Source of the DNA: Phoronis ovalis
Lineage: Eukaryota > Phoronida > Phoronidae
Reading direction: 5' to 3'
Assembly: GCA_028565635.1 (NCBI GenBank)
Contig: JAOXYB010082610.1
Span: 1-22,940 of the forward strand
DNA: 22,940 nucleotides
Made by a program: the position numbers and the translations under genes. The notes under the pieces were generated by a model. That model did no database searches, was not told the DNA's origin, and saw only the letters and a list, made by a program, of their open reading frames with translations. Positions 10,383 to 20,604 of the stretch are shown here, in pieces; position 1 is the stretch's first letter; each line of letters begins with the position of its first letter.

Positions 10383-12913
10383 CTAAAATGTTAATCATCA
10401 CTGAGTCATGCAAACAGATTAAAACCAGGTCCAAAAATTGACAGAGTAAATATTTATTAACGTTTATTTAAAGGGTGAGCTAAACTTTTTATACACCATA
10501 CAATGTTATTTTATGATATGTCGCTTGGCGGCGCGCAGAACGCAGCAAACTCATTTGTTGTCCTTGGGGGAGTATAATAGCCCCGGTGATCAGTTGGTCG
10601 TCGATTCAAGACGTTGTGTCTTTAGACGTTACATTGAAATAGTAGGTAAATTCTTGTTATTTGAGTGTCATTGCAAAAAAAATTTGCATTGGTTTCTAAT
10701 AATTGACTATGTTATCGCTGAATTAAGAATAATATATTATATTTTTAAATTGTAATCATTGTAATATGACTAGTTATAAAGTGGAGTAGACAAGCCTAGT
10801 ACATGTACGTGTATATAGTATATAGCCATTATTTATCAACAATATGCGATGTAGAAAAATATACTATGTCCTAGATGCATATTTTATCAGTTTTAGAAAA
10901 AACGCAAATTAAAGTTTCTATTTCATTAGAATTGTGTGCTATGTCGTAAAAATAAATCGTAAATTGAAGAAGACACTTATAGCTGCTACATGTATAATTA
11001 TTGGATTACAACGTACGGTCCATCTATTCTCGTAATAAATTACCCCCCCCAACCGTGCTATTATCACAGTACATCAATGCCACAATATATCCGTTTTATA
11101 CATATGCGGAATAGATCTTCCGTCTAAAATATTATTTTTCCCAGATATGCAGGAACCTGTGTTACTATTACTGGGATGAAACAAATATTGACCGTATTTA
11201 AATTGTTTTTTTATAATTTTTATTGTAGATGCCAAACAAACCATCGTTTAAAAAAGTGTACACTTTTTTAACAAGAAAGAACAGAGAAAATCTTTACAGA
11301 CAAGTTTGAGAGTCACAAAAACAGCACCGTTATGACCATGTATATATGAGATAGAAACCTATTATACCGAGTCAACAAAGGAGACTCTGTCAGTTTTTAC
11401 CTAAAAACACTCATTTTATGGCTTAGCAACAAACAATGCGCAAACATTTTTGTACTAGAAAAGACTGGAGCGAAATGTAAATAGAGTTGCTAAATGTGTT
11501 GAAATTATTACTTGATGACCATCTTCTGGCTAAGCAAGGTCAAATAATTCCTGAACATCATGAACATTTGCGTTACACTTATTGGATAAGTTTGCTGATT
11601 GCATTTGTAATAAATTTCAGCAGGAACTGGTGAATATTTATTTTGCTGTTTATTTTCTGTTTCTGTTTAGCTATGCAATTTAATAATAAAATTATACTAT
11701 CCAGTTTATAACTTATTGAATAATTTGTTATTTTTTTTTTCATGTATAACGATGTATTCATTTTGAGCAGCAGTCAACAGTTCTCATTATTCAAAGAAAA
11801 AAATGGTGAAATAAAGTTATTCCTTACATGCAAACAAAAACAATGAAATAGTTCTGAATTAAATGATTCTCTTTTCCAACTGCCACCGTATTTTATTTTT
11901 CTAATTCAGGGGAGATCATGATAATTCTTAATTTAACAACTTTTCGACACCCCTTTGCCTTGATGGGTTTTCCCAAAAAGGGGAGATAATTCTTAGTTAT
12001 TTAACAGTTTTCCGGTGTAGACCTCCAGCTCGCCCTTTAACAATCTCAATGCAAGACATATATTTGATTTTTATAGACCGATCCAGTCATGCCTTAAATC
12101 CTTAAAACGTTGTTGGTGATCAACTAACTTCGAGAACAAAATTGCCTGAACAAAATGTTACTCCAGCATGAGTAATAACACCCTCGTGTCTGCAGTGAAT
12201 GAGAATATTTCCCACAATTGAAAAAGCCGTCTTTTAATGGATTTCAAAAAGGCGTATTAACAGATATAGAAGATGCTGAAAAATCAGGAAATATTTTATG
12301 GTGTAATGGAGGAAAAATCTTACTCTTAATCCACGTTCACAAGCGTGTTATGATAATGCTTCACTTTCCATTCACACAACTCTTTAGCCTAATAAGGAGG
12401 TGTTTACAGTTCAGAACTATATTCCCCTAACACTGGACCACGTGTTTGACGTCAAATAGACAAATTAAAGCAAACACTCAATGCCCTTTTGGGAGCCTCG
12501 TCGGGATTTTAACTAAACATGTAATATTTGAGTTACAATGTTTCAGTCTGGTTTTTAGGGGTCCTTTATGGTATTTTCAATATCACTTCGATGTGTATCT
12601 CTTTACTTTTAATGGCATAAGCGAAACCCCAAAGAGCAATTAAGAAAGCTGATGTTTTAGTGATCATAGTTTACAGAAACAAAATAATAGTGTTCCACAA
12701 AGATTTCTCACAAAATATCAATCAGGATGTACACTTATGTATTTTATTATCATCTCTTACATGTCAGAGTCATGCACTTTTTATGGCAACACAGGTAAGC
12801 ATTCAATTTTCTAACTTGTTTTGTTTGATAAATATGTTTATTTTCATTTTTAGAATGGGTACTAACAAAAATTAATTTCATGCACGCACTAACATATATT
12901 TTAATTGAATTTG
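10383..12913. other. First part of the 11.5-kb intron, no firm gene
   Basis: The segment is mostly AT-rich. Three points stand out. A GC-richer, CpG-containing patch lies near 10510-10620 (GCTTGGCGGCGCGCAGAACG). There is a C8 run at 11043-11050. A short direct repeat, GGGGAGATcatgATAATTCTTA at 11909 and GGGGAGATAATTCTTA at 11980, surrounds a small inverted CCCCTTT/AAAGGGG. The GGGGAGATAA motif is a familiar dispersed molluscan repeat. Phase 0 continuity of the VWA exons on either side means no VWA3 exon is needed here. Confidence 0.45.
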
Positions 12914-13213
12914 TCAAAATACGCTTAACACTTTATACAATTCCAGGGGATGAAATACATCTAAATCTTTGTCTAATGTTGCAGTCACATCAGTGGTGAA
13001 TGATAAGGGATATACTCTTCTCAATTGGAAGTTTTAGCAGGTAGTAAAACTTGAAAAGGATTTGCGTAGAAGTGTGCGTACCTCCATATCAAAGTTGTCA
13101 AGTTTCTTCATGCCATTTGGAACTTACCTGATACTATCATTTTCAAACAAAAGAGCCGCTGCTGAGAAAAGCAAAGAAATAAATATTTTAATCAATGCTG
13201 CTGTTGATGTCAT
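12914..13213 (-). pseudogene. Decayed small ORF with N-terminal signal peptide or membrane anchor
   Basis: Reading the minus strand from an ATG at 13213 (A at -3), one frame runs 99 codons to a TGA at 12914-12916. It is interrupted only by TAA at 13124-13126 and TAA at 13034-13036. The first 24 residues are a clear signal sequence or anchor, with MTSTAALIK followed by the hydrophobic core IFISLLFSAAALLF. Between the stops it reads VPNGMKKLDNFDMEVRTLL and onward. After the second stop it reads RRVYPLSFTTDVTATLDKD and ends YKVLSVF. The composition stays protein-like across both stops, suggesting a pseudogene. The first stop also lies in a good donor (ATCAG|gtaagt at 13127), so a signal-peptide exon of a nested gene is the alternative. 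I do not recognise the family. Confidence 0.4.
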
Positions 13214-13665
13214 ATTTTTGCAGGCTCCACAGTACCATTTTATTCGAGATCATTAAATTCACCGGTTAAAATACAGCGTTGGCCATCTTTATAGCATGGT
13301 TTTAACATGGTGGATCTGCCAGAAGAAGCATTGGATCATAAAAGTACCTCACCTGGGACATACCATTCAGACATTTACAATGATATACAAAATAATATAG
13401 TTTTTTGGTTCACATTGACATTATTGTTAGTGTTTAATTTGATCCTGAAAACATGAAATCATAGTTTTACTCGTTTATTTGCAACAATATTCTGCACTTA
13501 TGCCATTGAATTTTCAATCAGATATACACAACAGAATTAATACTATGTACAATATTTCACAACGCAACACAATAAAACTATATTAAAACAATTACAATAT
13601 TTACTACCAATGATGAGTTATTACTTAGGTAATAAATTTCTGTAGGGCTGAACCTTCTGACTTCC

Positions 13666-13797
13666 ATGGTTTCAACTAGACGAATAGAAGGCGTGTTGAC
13701 TGGAAGGACAGGAGCACAGAGAGACTCGCAGTTTTTATTAGAAATAATACTAATAACAATTGATGAAATGTGCCGAGATCTGGCTTTATCTTATTAA
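13666..13797 (+). other. Short segment open and protein-like on both strands
   Basis: On the plus strand an ATG at 13666 opens 43 codons (MVSTRRIEGVLTGRTGAQ, then RDSQFLLEIILITIDEMC) to TAA at 13797. The frame is open upstream for about 11 more codons. On the minus strand the same DNA is open without a stop from about 13790 to 13580 and includes CESLCAPVLPVNTPSIRLVE and TMEVRRFSPTEIYY. Base content is higher in G+C than the surroundings. Simultaneous protein-likeness on both strands suggests a piece of a repeated mobile element whose true strand I cannot decide. Function is unknown. Confidence 0.3.
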
Positions 13798-13826
13798 TAA
13801 ATGTATTGTAATAGTTCTTTTACTGA

Positions 13827-14093
13827 ATGGATTTACATGTTTACAACTACTTGTACGCTCAAGAACAATTAAGAAAATACATTCCACTGTCAGTTCTGCG
13901 CGAGATTGATAAAGTTACGATATATTCCAACAAGGGCATGCTGCAATTTGATATTAGGACAGTTCTGTTTTTAGTTGTACATGGTAGTAATGCACCCTTT
14001 AATAAAGCTCACAACAAGCCACATGTTTATTTTTTTGGAAGAACTTTCCCCGTTTTCTATAGAAACATTGTACAATTGAATAGATCATTATAG
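13827..14093 (+). CDS. Unrecognised 88-aa open reading frame
   Basis: ATG at 13827 to a stop at 14091-14093. The protein starts MDLHVYNYLYAQEQLRKYI and continues with a mixed hydrophobic/charged composition, including LREIDKVTIYSNKGM and a hydrophobic VLFLVVHG. It matches no family I know. It lies 30 bp after the double-open segment and could be part of the same unknown mobile element, or a chance ORF. No splice sites or polyadenylation signal decide between these. Confidence 0.2.
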   Translation: MDLHVYNYLYAQEQLRKYIPLSVLREIDKVTIYSNKGMLQFDIRTVLFLVVHGSNAPFNKAHNKPHVYFFGRTFPVFYRNIVQLNRSL

Positions 14094-14682
14094 TACGTGT
14101 ATTATATTTAGTTTATAAAATTTAGTATATAAATTTGTCACATACTTGTATTTACAGAAAAATACTTTGCTGATATATATGAACAATGTTAACCAAGCAC
14201 TAAAAAATATATTTTAGGAACAACTACATTTTTTTTCACTATCACACTCCGTTCACCGTTCAATATGATTTAGAATTAATCAAAGCATATCCTCAAAAAC
14301 AAACTTTGACATCAAAAGAATTGTTATATTTGTATATTGAGGAAATCTGAACGTTAACTAAAGGTAAGTTACAGGAAAAATTAAACGTGGTTTTTGGTAT
14401 GTTAGTTTTAAATTTTTACATGCTTTAAAATTAACAAAACAGTAACATTAAAATTCATGCAAGTATACTTATGCCTGCCAAATAGTTATATCAGTTCCCG
14501 GGAGAAGAGTAATTCGTATGTATGGAAATAAAACATATATTTATTAAAAATATCTTGGATATCCGGTTGGTCTAGATAATGCTCAAAATCTCCCCTTTCA
14601 GTAGCCCATGCAAGACTCATAGATACATTGTATTTCAGTTTTTACATGTCAGAATACTGTTACAAATTATAAGTACAAATAT

Positions 14683-14775
14683 TAAGTTGGGGGTGGCCAG
14701 GGTTGCAAGCGGATGGGTGGTTAACGATATTTTTTCGAAGTTGGGGGTGGGTGGGGTTGCGAGTATGGGCGACAA
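14683..14775 (+). repeat. G-rich imperfect direct repeat
   Basis: AAGTTGGGGGTGGCCAGGGT at about 14684 is repeated as AAGTTGGGGGTGGGTGGGGT at 14740, about 57 bp later. The second copy, with the GGG at 14766, gives four G tracts on the plus strand and could form a G-quadruplex. It lies about 75 bp outside the left end of the TIR element. No gene is implied. Confidence 0.6.
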
Positions 14776-14842
14776 TACGGTAATACATGGCCATATTTGG
14801 AAAGCAGTTCAGCATTAAAATCAATTTGAGGTTGGTTATATA

Positions 14843-15092
14843 TACAGTGGATATTAGCCAAAATTGTTAGATGCTAGAAATGATTCCTAGGACCTAGAAA
14901 TTCTAGCTAGATGCTACAAAACCCTTCCTACAAAATTGCAGGATCTGAAAATTGTAGGAACTAGAACTAATCGTTCGATGCTATAAATGATTCCTAGGTC
15001 CTACAAAATTGCAGGTGCTACAATCAAGCGTCGATATAGGTCAGAGGTCAGTTAGATGCCAAGTGACCTTACATCGTACTGCACATGCGCAG
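14843..15092 (+). repeat. Left terminal inverted repeat
   Basis: Besides matching the right end, it contains its own internal direct repeat: GATGCTAGAAATGATTCCTA near 14870 and GATGCTATAAATGATTCCTA near 14978, about 108 bp apart, each followed by a CTAGGwCCTA box. The inner part holds GTCGATATAGGTCAGAGGTC (15030-15049). Confidence 0.7.
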
Positions 15093-15440
15093 ATTTTTAA
15101 GTAGTTTTCTAGTCTTTGGTGATCCCGGAATTTTTGCACTTGCAGATATTTCTTTTTGAGTTTTTATACAGCTTTAAGGTATGATTCTTCTGGTTATAAT
15201 CACATTTACTATTGTTAAAGTAACTTGTTAGTAATAATTATTGCGATTAAAAATAAATATTACATTGGGATCATGGACAAATTCTGCTTAATTACATTTT
15301 TTTATATCTGATTTGTTGCCACTAGGTGGCTTAGGATCGTTCTGGTAAATGTCAGAAGTTTAGTGTTTGGGCTTTGCATGTGTATTTGTATGTTTAAATA
15401 TTTTTATGATATAGTACACGCTGTTACGTTTTATTTTCAG

Positions 15441-15535
15441 GAGGAGGACAGATTGCTACTCGCAACTCAGTTCAGAGAGAACTAATTTACTTTCAATCCC
15501 AATTCAACTGAAGAGACAGTCTCTACTAACACTCC
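15441..15535 (+). other. Possible exon-like stretch inside the TIR element
   Basis: A good acceptor (gttttattttcag|GAGGAGG at 15441) begins a stretch that is richer in C and A than its surroundings. In one frame it reads GGQIATRNSVQRELIYFQSQ and then stops. A donor-like AAG|gtatga lies upstream at about 15178, just inside the left TIR. Together they could be the leader and first exon of an element transcript on the plus strand. This rests only on splice-site look and is weak. Confidence 0.2.
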
Positions 15536-16370
15536 ACCCCATTGAAAGAATACCTGACATGTTATTATGATTATGTGATAGTTGCTAATGTGTAGAGTTC
15601 CTTGTTTTTCGTTCCAAAAATAAAGCTCTTAAATTTTCATTTCGATAATGAAACTGTGTTCATTACTAAACTTTTATTCTCAAAACCTTATGGGCCCACA
15701 ACTATCACAAACATCCTTTCAGCTCAAAATCAAAATAATAACATTCAGGAGTGTACTGCTGAGATGTATTTCTCCAAAATTCTGAACAGTTATTATCAAT
15801 GGCCACAACCCAGTTTTGACACAATTTTAATCACATGTCATACATCATGTTCGTACTGAAGAATGTTCTTTGTTTACAGAATTTTTCAATTTAGGAAACA
15901 TTTTTTCTTAAGGCAAGATTCAGTACTTTGCCATGGAAATAAACTGTTAAATAGTGGCAAAGTGGATAAGCAAAAGAAAAAAGTATTTATTAACCTCTAA
16001 AATGACTAAATTTTATTATGATACAAGTAAGGAAACCTAGTCTAACCGACATACATAGTTGTGCATACGAACCCTTCCCAAATCTCTAGGGATACTGATG
16101 ATCTTACCTTTGTTGTAATAAAAGTGTGATGTCACGCAGGCTAGAGGTCACAGGTACGTGCAGGATCATTTTGGTAGCAACAAGAATCAGGAATTTGATC
16201 AGACATTTTTATTCTTATATTTATTTTGTGTACTTTTATTGCAACCACCCTGTGCAATATATAACCATGTAAAGCTAATATCTGTATATTAATATGCTTA
16301 ATTTTTGAGTTTGTGTCAAGAACTCCTATTACACGACCCAACAGACTGCCTGATTGACCCTATATATGTC

Positions 16371-16695
16371 TTAATCGTACTCACCACTTCGTTTTAAAAT
16401 ATACTTTATATCGTTTGACTAGACTTAAATACATAATCCAAGCCAAATTTGTAATTTTTTAGTGACAGCTCTCGCCATTTTGAAACTGCGACTGTGTTGA
16501 TAAGTAGGCTCTGACCCGATCTGCTGACCAGACAACCCTAGCAAGGTGCTTCCTGCATATAGGGAATCGCAAGACCTCTGACACGAGACAGTATTTAATC
16601 GTACTCACTGCTTTGTTTTTAAAAAATTTATTATTTCCTTTGACGACACTTAAATACATAAACATAATCCAAGCCGAAATTTGTTATTTCTGAAT
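16371..16695 (+). repeat. Two-copy direct repeat, 224-bp offset
   Basis: TTAATCGTACTCACCACTTC (16371) recurs as TTAATCGTACTCACTGCTTT (16595). Similarity continues through ACTTAAATACATAATCCAAG and a CCAAATTTGT/CGAAATTTGT box. It is an old tandem duplication inside the TIR element. Confidence 0.7.
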
Positions 16696-16850
16696 GGTGG
16701 TGGTCGCCAATATGTTGACAATTAAACCTGGAAATTAGTTCCCTGTTTACATAGATAATGAGGTTTCTCTTTTGCCACTAATTAAGTCCCACTAACAAAG
16801 ACAAAGACAAACAGCATACAAGACAGCATTTTTAAGGTAGGCATATAACT

Positions 16851-17183
16851 TACATTATCAACTTACAATCTTGAGCTAAACCTTAGTTTGTTTGGCCCAT
16901 CAACCCTAAATGCCGCACAGAATATCAAAGCAGTCCAAGGTGTTTTTGGTTTCTTTGGGGATAAAGGATCGAATTTTTGCAAAAATTTTAGTTTTAGAAA
17001 AGTCAAACTATCCTGGCAAAATTTACATTGTCAACTTACAATCTTGAGCTAACCTTAATTTGTATGTCCCATCAACCCCAAATGCCGCACAGAGTATCAA
17101 AAAGGTCCGAGGTGTTCTTTTCATTGGGGACAAAGGATCAAATTTTTGTAATAATTTTAGAAAAGGCAAACTATCCTGGCAAA
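16851..17183 (+). repeat. Two-copy direct repeat, 173-bp unit
   Basis: Unit 1 (16851-17023) and unit 2 (17024-17183) share TCAACTTACAATCTTGAGCT, ATGCCGCACAGA, AAAGGATC and CAAACTATCCTGGCAAA with small indels. It lies inside the TIR element and has no coding potential of note. Confidence 0.8.
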
Positions 17184-17254
17184 GCGCCTACGACAGAATG
17201 AAAACGAAGTAGACACCTAATGCGTGTATGTCCATTAAAAGTTTTTGCAATGCA

Positions 17255-17665
17255 CAGTTTTTCTCAAAAAAATGTTGCAAACTGGGTGGAAAATCCCCCC
17301 AGTTTTCTCACCAGGTGGATCACAGGTAAATTATAGGTATATAGCTTTGAACTGCATAAAATCCCCTAGCTGACACCTGGTGAGAAAGTCCTGAATTTTA
17401 AAAATTCCATTCAGATTTGTTTTTAAATTTATGTGTTTGGAATATATTTCCATCGAGATTTTTAACATACTATTGCATGAAACCCATTTAGATTTTTAAA
17501 CATTTTTTGCGCAAAACTATACTGCCAGATTTTTTTAAAATTTGAGTATTTGAAGTCTATTTCCATCCAGATTTTTTAATATTTCGCTAAGAAACAAACC
17601 CGATTTTAAAATACTTTTGCGAGAAACTGTGTATTTGCAAATATTCCCATCCTGATTTGTTTTGC
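17255..17665. repeat. 14-bp inverted repeat and degenerate TTCCATCCAGATTTTT repeats
   Basis: TTTCTCACCAGGTG (about 17307-17320) is exactly complementary to CACCTGGTGAGAAA (about 17374-17387), with roughly 53 bp between. From 17400 to 17660 a motif of the type ATTTCCATCCAGATTTTTTA recurs at about 17405, 17448, 17559 and 17644, interleaved with GCGAGAAACT-like boxes. This is a decayed tandem repeat. Confidence 0.6.
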
Positions 17666-17843
17666 GACAAAAATGAGGCAAATTCGAAGGTGCCAAACAC
17701 TTTTGACAAGCAATCAATAACATTCACCCCCTATTACCCCCTGAATGTCATTTTTATTAACAAGTGAGTTTTGTGAATAATAATTTCACTGATTTGATGA
17801 ATTTGTGAAAAGTTGATGCTGTAACTATCTCTTCTGTTTGCAG

Positions 17844-17974
17844 ATTATCTTTAGACAATGGCATCACTTATCAACAGCAAACAATTTTTCACCACCAAGT
17901 TGATCAGACAACAACTCAAGGGAAATTTGGAGACAGACATTGCACACAGAATACTGTGTACAATGAAGTTTTGA
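17844..17974 (+). CDS. Possible 38-aa terminal exon inside the TIR element
   Basis: A strong acceptor (ttctgtttgcag at 17832-17843) is followed 16 bases later by ATG, which opens MASLINSKQFFTTKLIRQQL and continues KGNLETDIAHRILCTMKF to TGA. An in-frame TAG lies between the acceptor and the ATG, so if spliced the leader is untranslated in this frame. The composition is protein-like, but the ORF is very short and matches no family I know. It could be a leftover of the element's own gene, or chance. Confidence 0.2.
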
Positions 17975-18620
17975 TTTAGTTATATTAGACATTATATTTA
18001 ACTTATTATCCATTTTAGTTAAGATAAATTTTGGAAAACATCTCCCAATACTGATGAGGATACAGAACAATGGATAACTCTCTCCATATATTTATAATGT
18101 GTTGGGCAAAGGAGAAAAGAATAGTTAGAATGATAATTTATATTGCTATGTTGTTTGTATTGTTGTGTTAAATGACTGTTATAAAGGCCTGAGGCTCAAC
18201 AAACATTATTTAAAAGCAAACACTTTATTTTCTGCATATCTTATATGTCCCTTTTCAATCTGTAACTCCAGATGGTTCAATTAGATAGCTATTTAAATTT
18301 TATGGAAACCTCATTATTGCCCGTAATTTTACGGGTATCGGCTAGTTTCCCTTAATATAAAAGTGGAACATAAACTGAAGTGCTAACTGGCTAAAAAAAT
18401 AAAAATAAATCTATATAATGGAACTGATAACATGATAAAAGAATACGCAACAGAAAGTAGCTATAACCATAAAGAGCACTACAAACATGAGAGAACTGAA
18501 ATGCCATATGCAAATCATGCCATATAACATACATATTCACCGAGTAATTCATAGTATTGTAATATGTCTCTTTATGTACAGGTTCCATATTAGACAAGCT
18601 GCTAACCACAGATTAGCTAA

Positions 18621-19388
18621 GCAGGCTTACCTTCAAGAAGTAAAAATGACGTCAATTTAATACTGTTAATAAAGAAGCGTCTTATTGACAATAATTTACG
18701 CATGGCTTGGATCACCAAAGAGTTAGCTGAAAATGAAATCAGTATTGTTCTAAGTGTGGTTAAGCAAGTCTATGACACAGAGTTCACTACTGAAATGAAG
18801 AGGGAAGACTCTAAACTCAGGACCTACAAACTATTTAAGATAAAATTAAAACCCAAATTGTACATAACATCATTATATTCTAAATTTAAATAATGGATCC
18901 TGGCAAAATTTAGAGTCAGAGAACATGACCTAGAGATTGAACGTGGCAGATGAGCTACACCGAAAGTAACAGCAAGTGAACGATATTGTAAATTCTGTCA
19001 CAACTTAATAGAGGATGAAGTTCATTTTGTAATTAAATGTCCAAAGTATGATATTCCAAGGATTATCCCTAATATTTCTCATCTTTTTCTTTATACTCTT
19101 TACAAACACTGATTTTTTTTACCATTTGTGAATTGGCTTGTTTTCTCAGTAAAGCGTTTTCCATTCACACTGGGTTATTAAAGACAGCAGCAACATAGGT
19201 CTAAGTTAATATATATTCTTTTTAACTGTACAAACTAATATTCATGCACTTGTACATTTTATTATTTGCATTTAATAGTTTGTTAGATTGTTGGCTATGT
19301 AGCTTTTGTTTAGTTTGTAATTTAATTTTGTAGTGACCATACAAATGTAAGATTTTTGGTTTGTCAATAAATAAATAAAAAAATATAA
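18621..19388 (+). mobile_element. 5'-truncated LINE remnant (reverse transcriptase C-terminus and 3' tail)
   Basis: A plus-strand frame from about 18621 to 18893 contains KREDSKLRTYKLFK. After a TAA at 18891-18893 it continues, with one frame change and another stop, as KFRVREHDLEIERGR and then ERYCKFCHNLIEDEVHFVIK. The C-x2-C-x8-H-x4-C arrangement (about 18987-19040) after LEIERGR is the typical C-terminal signature of metazoan non-LTR retrotransposon polyproteins. The remnant ends in a (AATA)n/poly-A tail, GTCAATAAATAAATAAAAAA near 19363-19382, as expected of a LINE 3' end. It lacks the catalytic domain and is dead. It is nested inside the TIR element and so inserted later. Confidence 0.75.
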
Positions 19389-20320
19389 AGTTTAATAAGC
19401 AACTTGCAAATTACATTTGGTTTAGATTTGTTTAATCTTGAGTATTACTTTGAAAATATTGTTCCTACGGGTCAAATTCATATGACATGAAAGAGCAAAA
19501 GCATTTAATATTGTTATTTACTGATAAATGAACTAAAAAAATCAACACTAACTTAGACACTTATAAAATGTTTAAAAACAAAATGTACATAATTAGTCCT
19601 AATTGCAAAATGCCTGCAACCACTATGTTTGTTTTAACATTAGATGTAATTCTAGGGGCAATTCTGTGACGATATTTTAATATTAAAATATTTGAGAGAT
19701 GTCTTTAGATAACACATGCAGTGTTAACTTTGTTTTATATAATTAATAATAATACAAAAAAATTGTTATCAAGCATTTTAATAGCAATACACCATTAAAT
19801 GTTTTTGAAAAATGTTACAAAATACAAATATTCATAATCTTTCATAATTCTATTAGAATCGGTGTCACAGGTTGACCCTAAAAACCCACCGAGTCATCCG
19901 GACCAAATCTGAAATCTAACTGGCTTTCATTTTTGAAAGACTGTCAACAAAGGCACATGACGTAAGCCGAATGCCATCCGGGAAATGCAGCACATGTTAA
20001 AAAAGAAAAAAACAGCACAAATTGAACTCGCAGTTCAGACTTTCCACAATTCATCAATAGCCTGGGTGCTTACTTGATACCTGTCATTTTCTGCAATAAC
20101 AGAAATGGTTTTGAAGCTATTATGATGAAAAATAACTGTGAGCTGACTGGCATAATAAGAACATTCGGGGTATGCATTACGCCGTTACAATTGTCGCAGG
20201 ATTTAACTCAACAGCTTCATCTCTTATATGGTCAGTAAGAAATCAAAGTAATGTCTTATGTAATATAAAATACTAAAGGACAAATCACCACATGTTAACA
20301 ACTAAGTTGTATGCAACAAA
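19389..20320. other. Right interior of the TIR element, no gene seen
   Basis: AT-rich up to about 19850, then a more balanced stretch (19860-20220) without a long ORF on either strand. I see no domain, tRNA or repeat beyond the TIR itself. Confidence 0.4.
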
Positions 20321-20602
20321 TGCGCATGCGCAATACAAGTGTAGGTCAGTTAGCGCCTAAATGACACCTGACCTATATCGACAGTCGATATAGACCTAAA
20401 ATTTCTACGTGGTAGAACAGGTTTGTAGGTCTTGGAAAAAGTTTGTAGCTCTTAGAAATTGTAGGTCCTGCAAGTTTTCGCTCCTAACAATTTGTAGTAT
20501 GTACGTATAATTATATGTTTCTAGCACCTCCGTAACTACAATTATGTAGCGTCTAACTGTTTTATTCTAGAGTCTACCGATTTTTGGCTAATATCCGCTG
20601 TG
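20321..20602 (-). repeat. Right terminal inverted repeat
   Basis: It matches the left end in inverse orientation. It also contains an almost perfect palindrome, CTATATCGAC-A-GTCGATATAG (20373-20393), of which the left TIR keeps only one half, and the palindromic TGCGCATGCGCA (20321-20332). The outermost bases are ATATCCGCTGTG followed by TA. Confidence 0.7.
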
Positions 20603-20604
20603 TA

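Larger units (their letters stand above)
14843..20602. mobile_element. 5.76-kb TIR DNA transposon with TA target site
   Basis: The outer ends are inverted copies. The left reads TACAGTGGATATTAGCCAAA from 14843; the complement of the right end reads CACAGCGGATATTAGCCAAA from 20602. Flanking TA at 14841-14842 and 20603-20604 fits a TA duplication. Inside each end, short modules of the type TTAGATGCTACAA and AGGTCCTACAAAATTGCAGG recur. A further 40-bp block (15030-15069 against 20343-20382) and a GCGCATGCGCA-like motif (15080-15092 and 20321-20332) also match in inverse orientation, so the TIRs are about 250-280 bp. The interior has duplicated segments and a nested LINE. No transposase is recognisable, so it is probably nonautonomous or decayed. 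The superfamily is uncertain; TA duplication and an ACAG start are seen in Tc1/mariner-like and some CMC-like elements. Confidence 0.7.

Noticed and set aside
10513-10755. GC-rich patch with a plus-strand ORF and a TAG|gtaaat donor, as a possible promoter and first exon
   Set aside because: No second exon or known protein. The CpG content alone does not support a gene.
12660-12875. Plus-strand ORF with a short possible exon (AG acceptor near 12764, CAG|gtaagc near 12794)
   Set aside because: Only about 28 nt between sites, with no partner exon in phase and no recognisable product.
18391-18609. Minus-strand 72-aa ORF upstream of the LINE
   Set aside because: Tyr/Phe/Leu-rich translation of AT-rich DNA, with no motif and no splice context.
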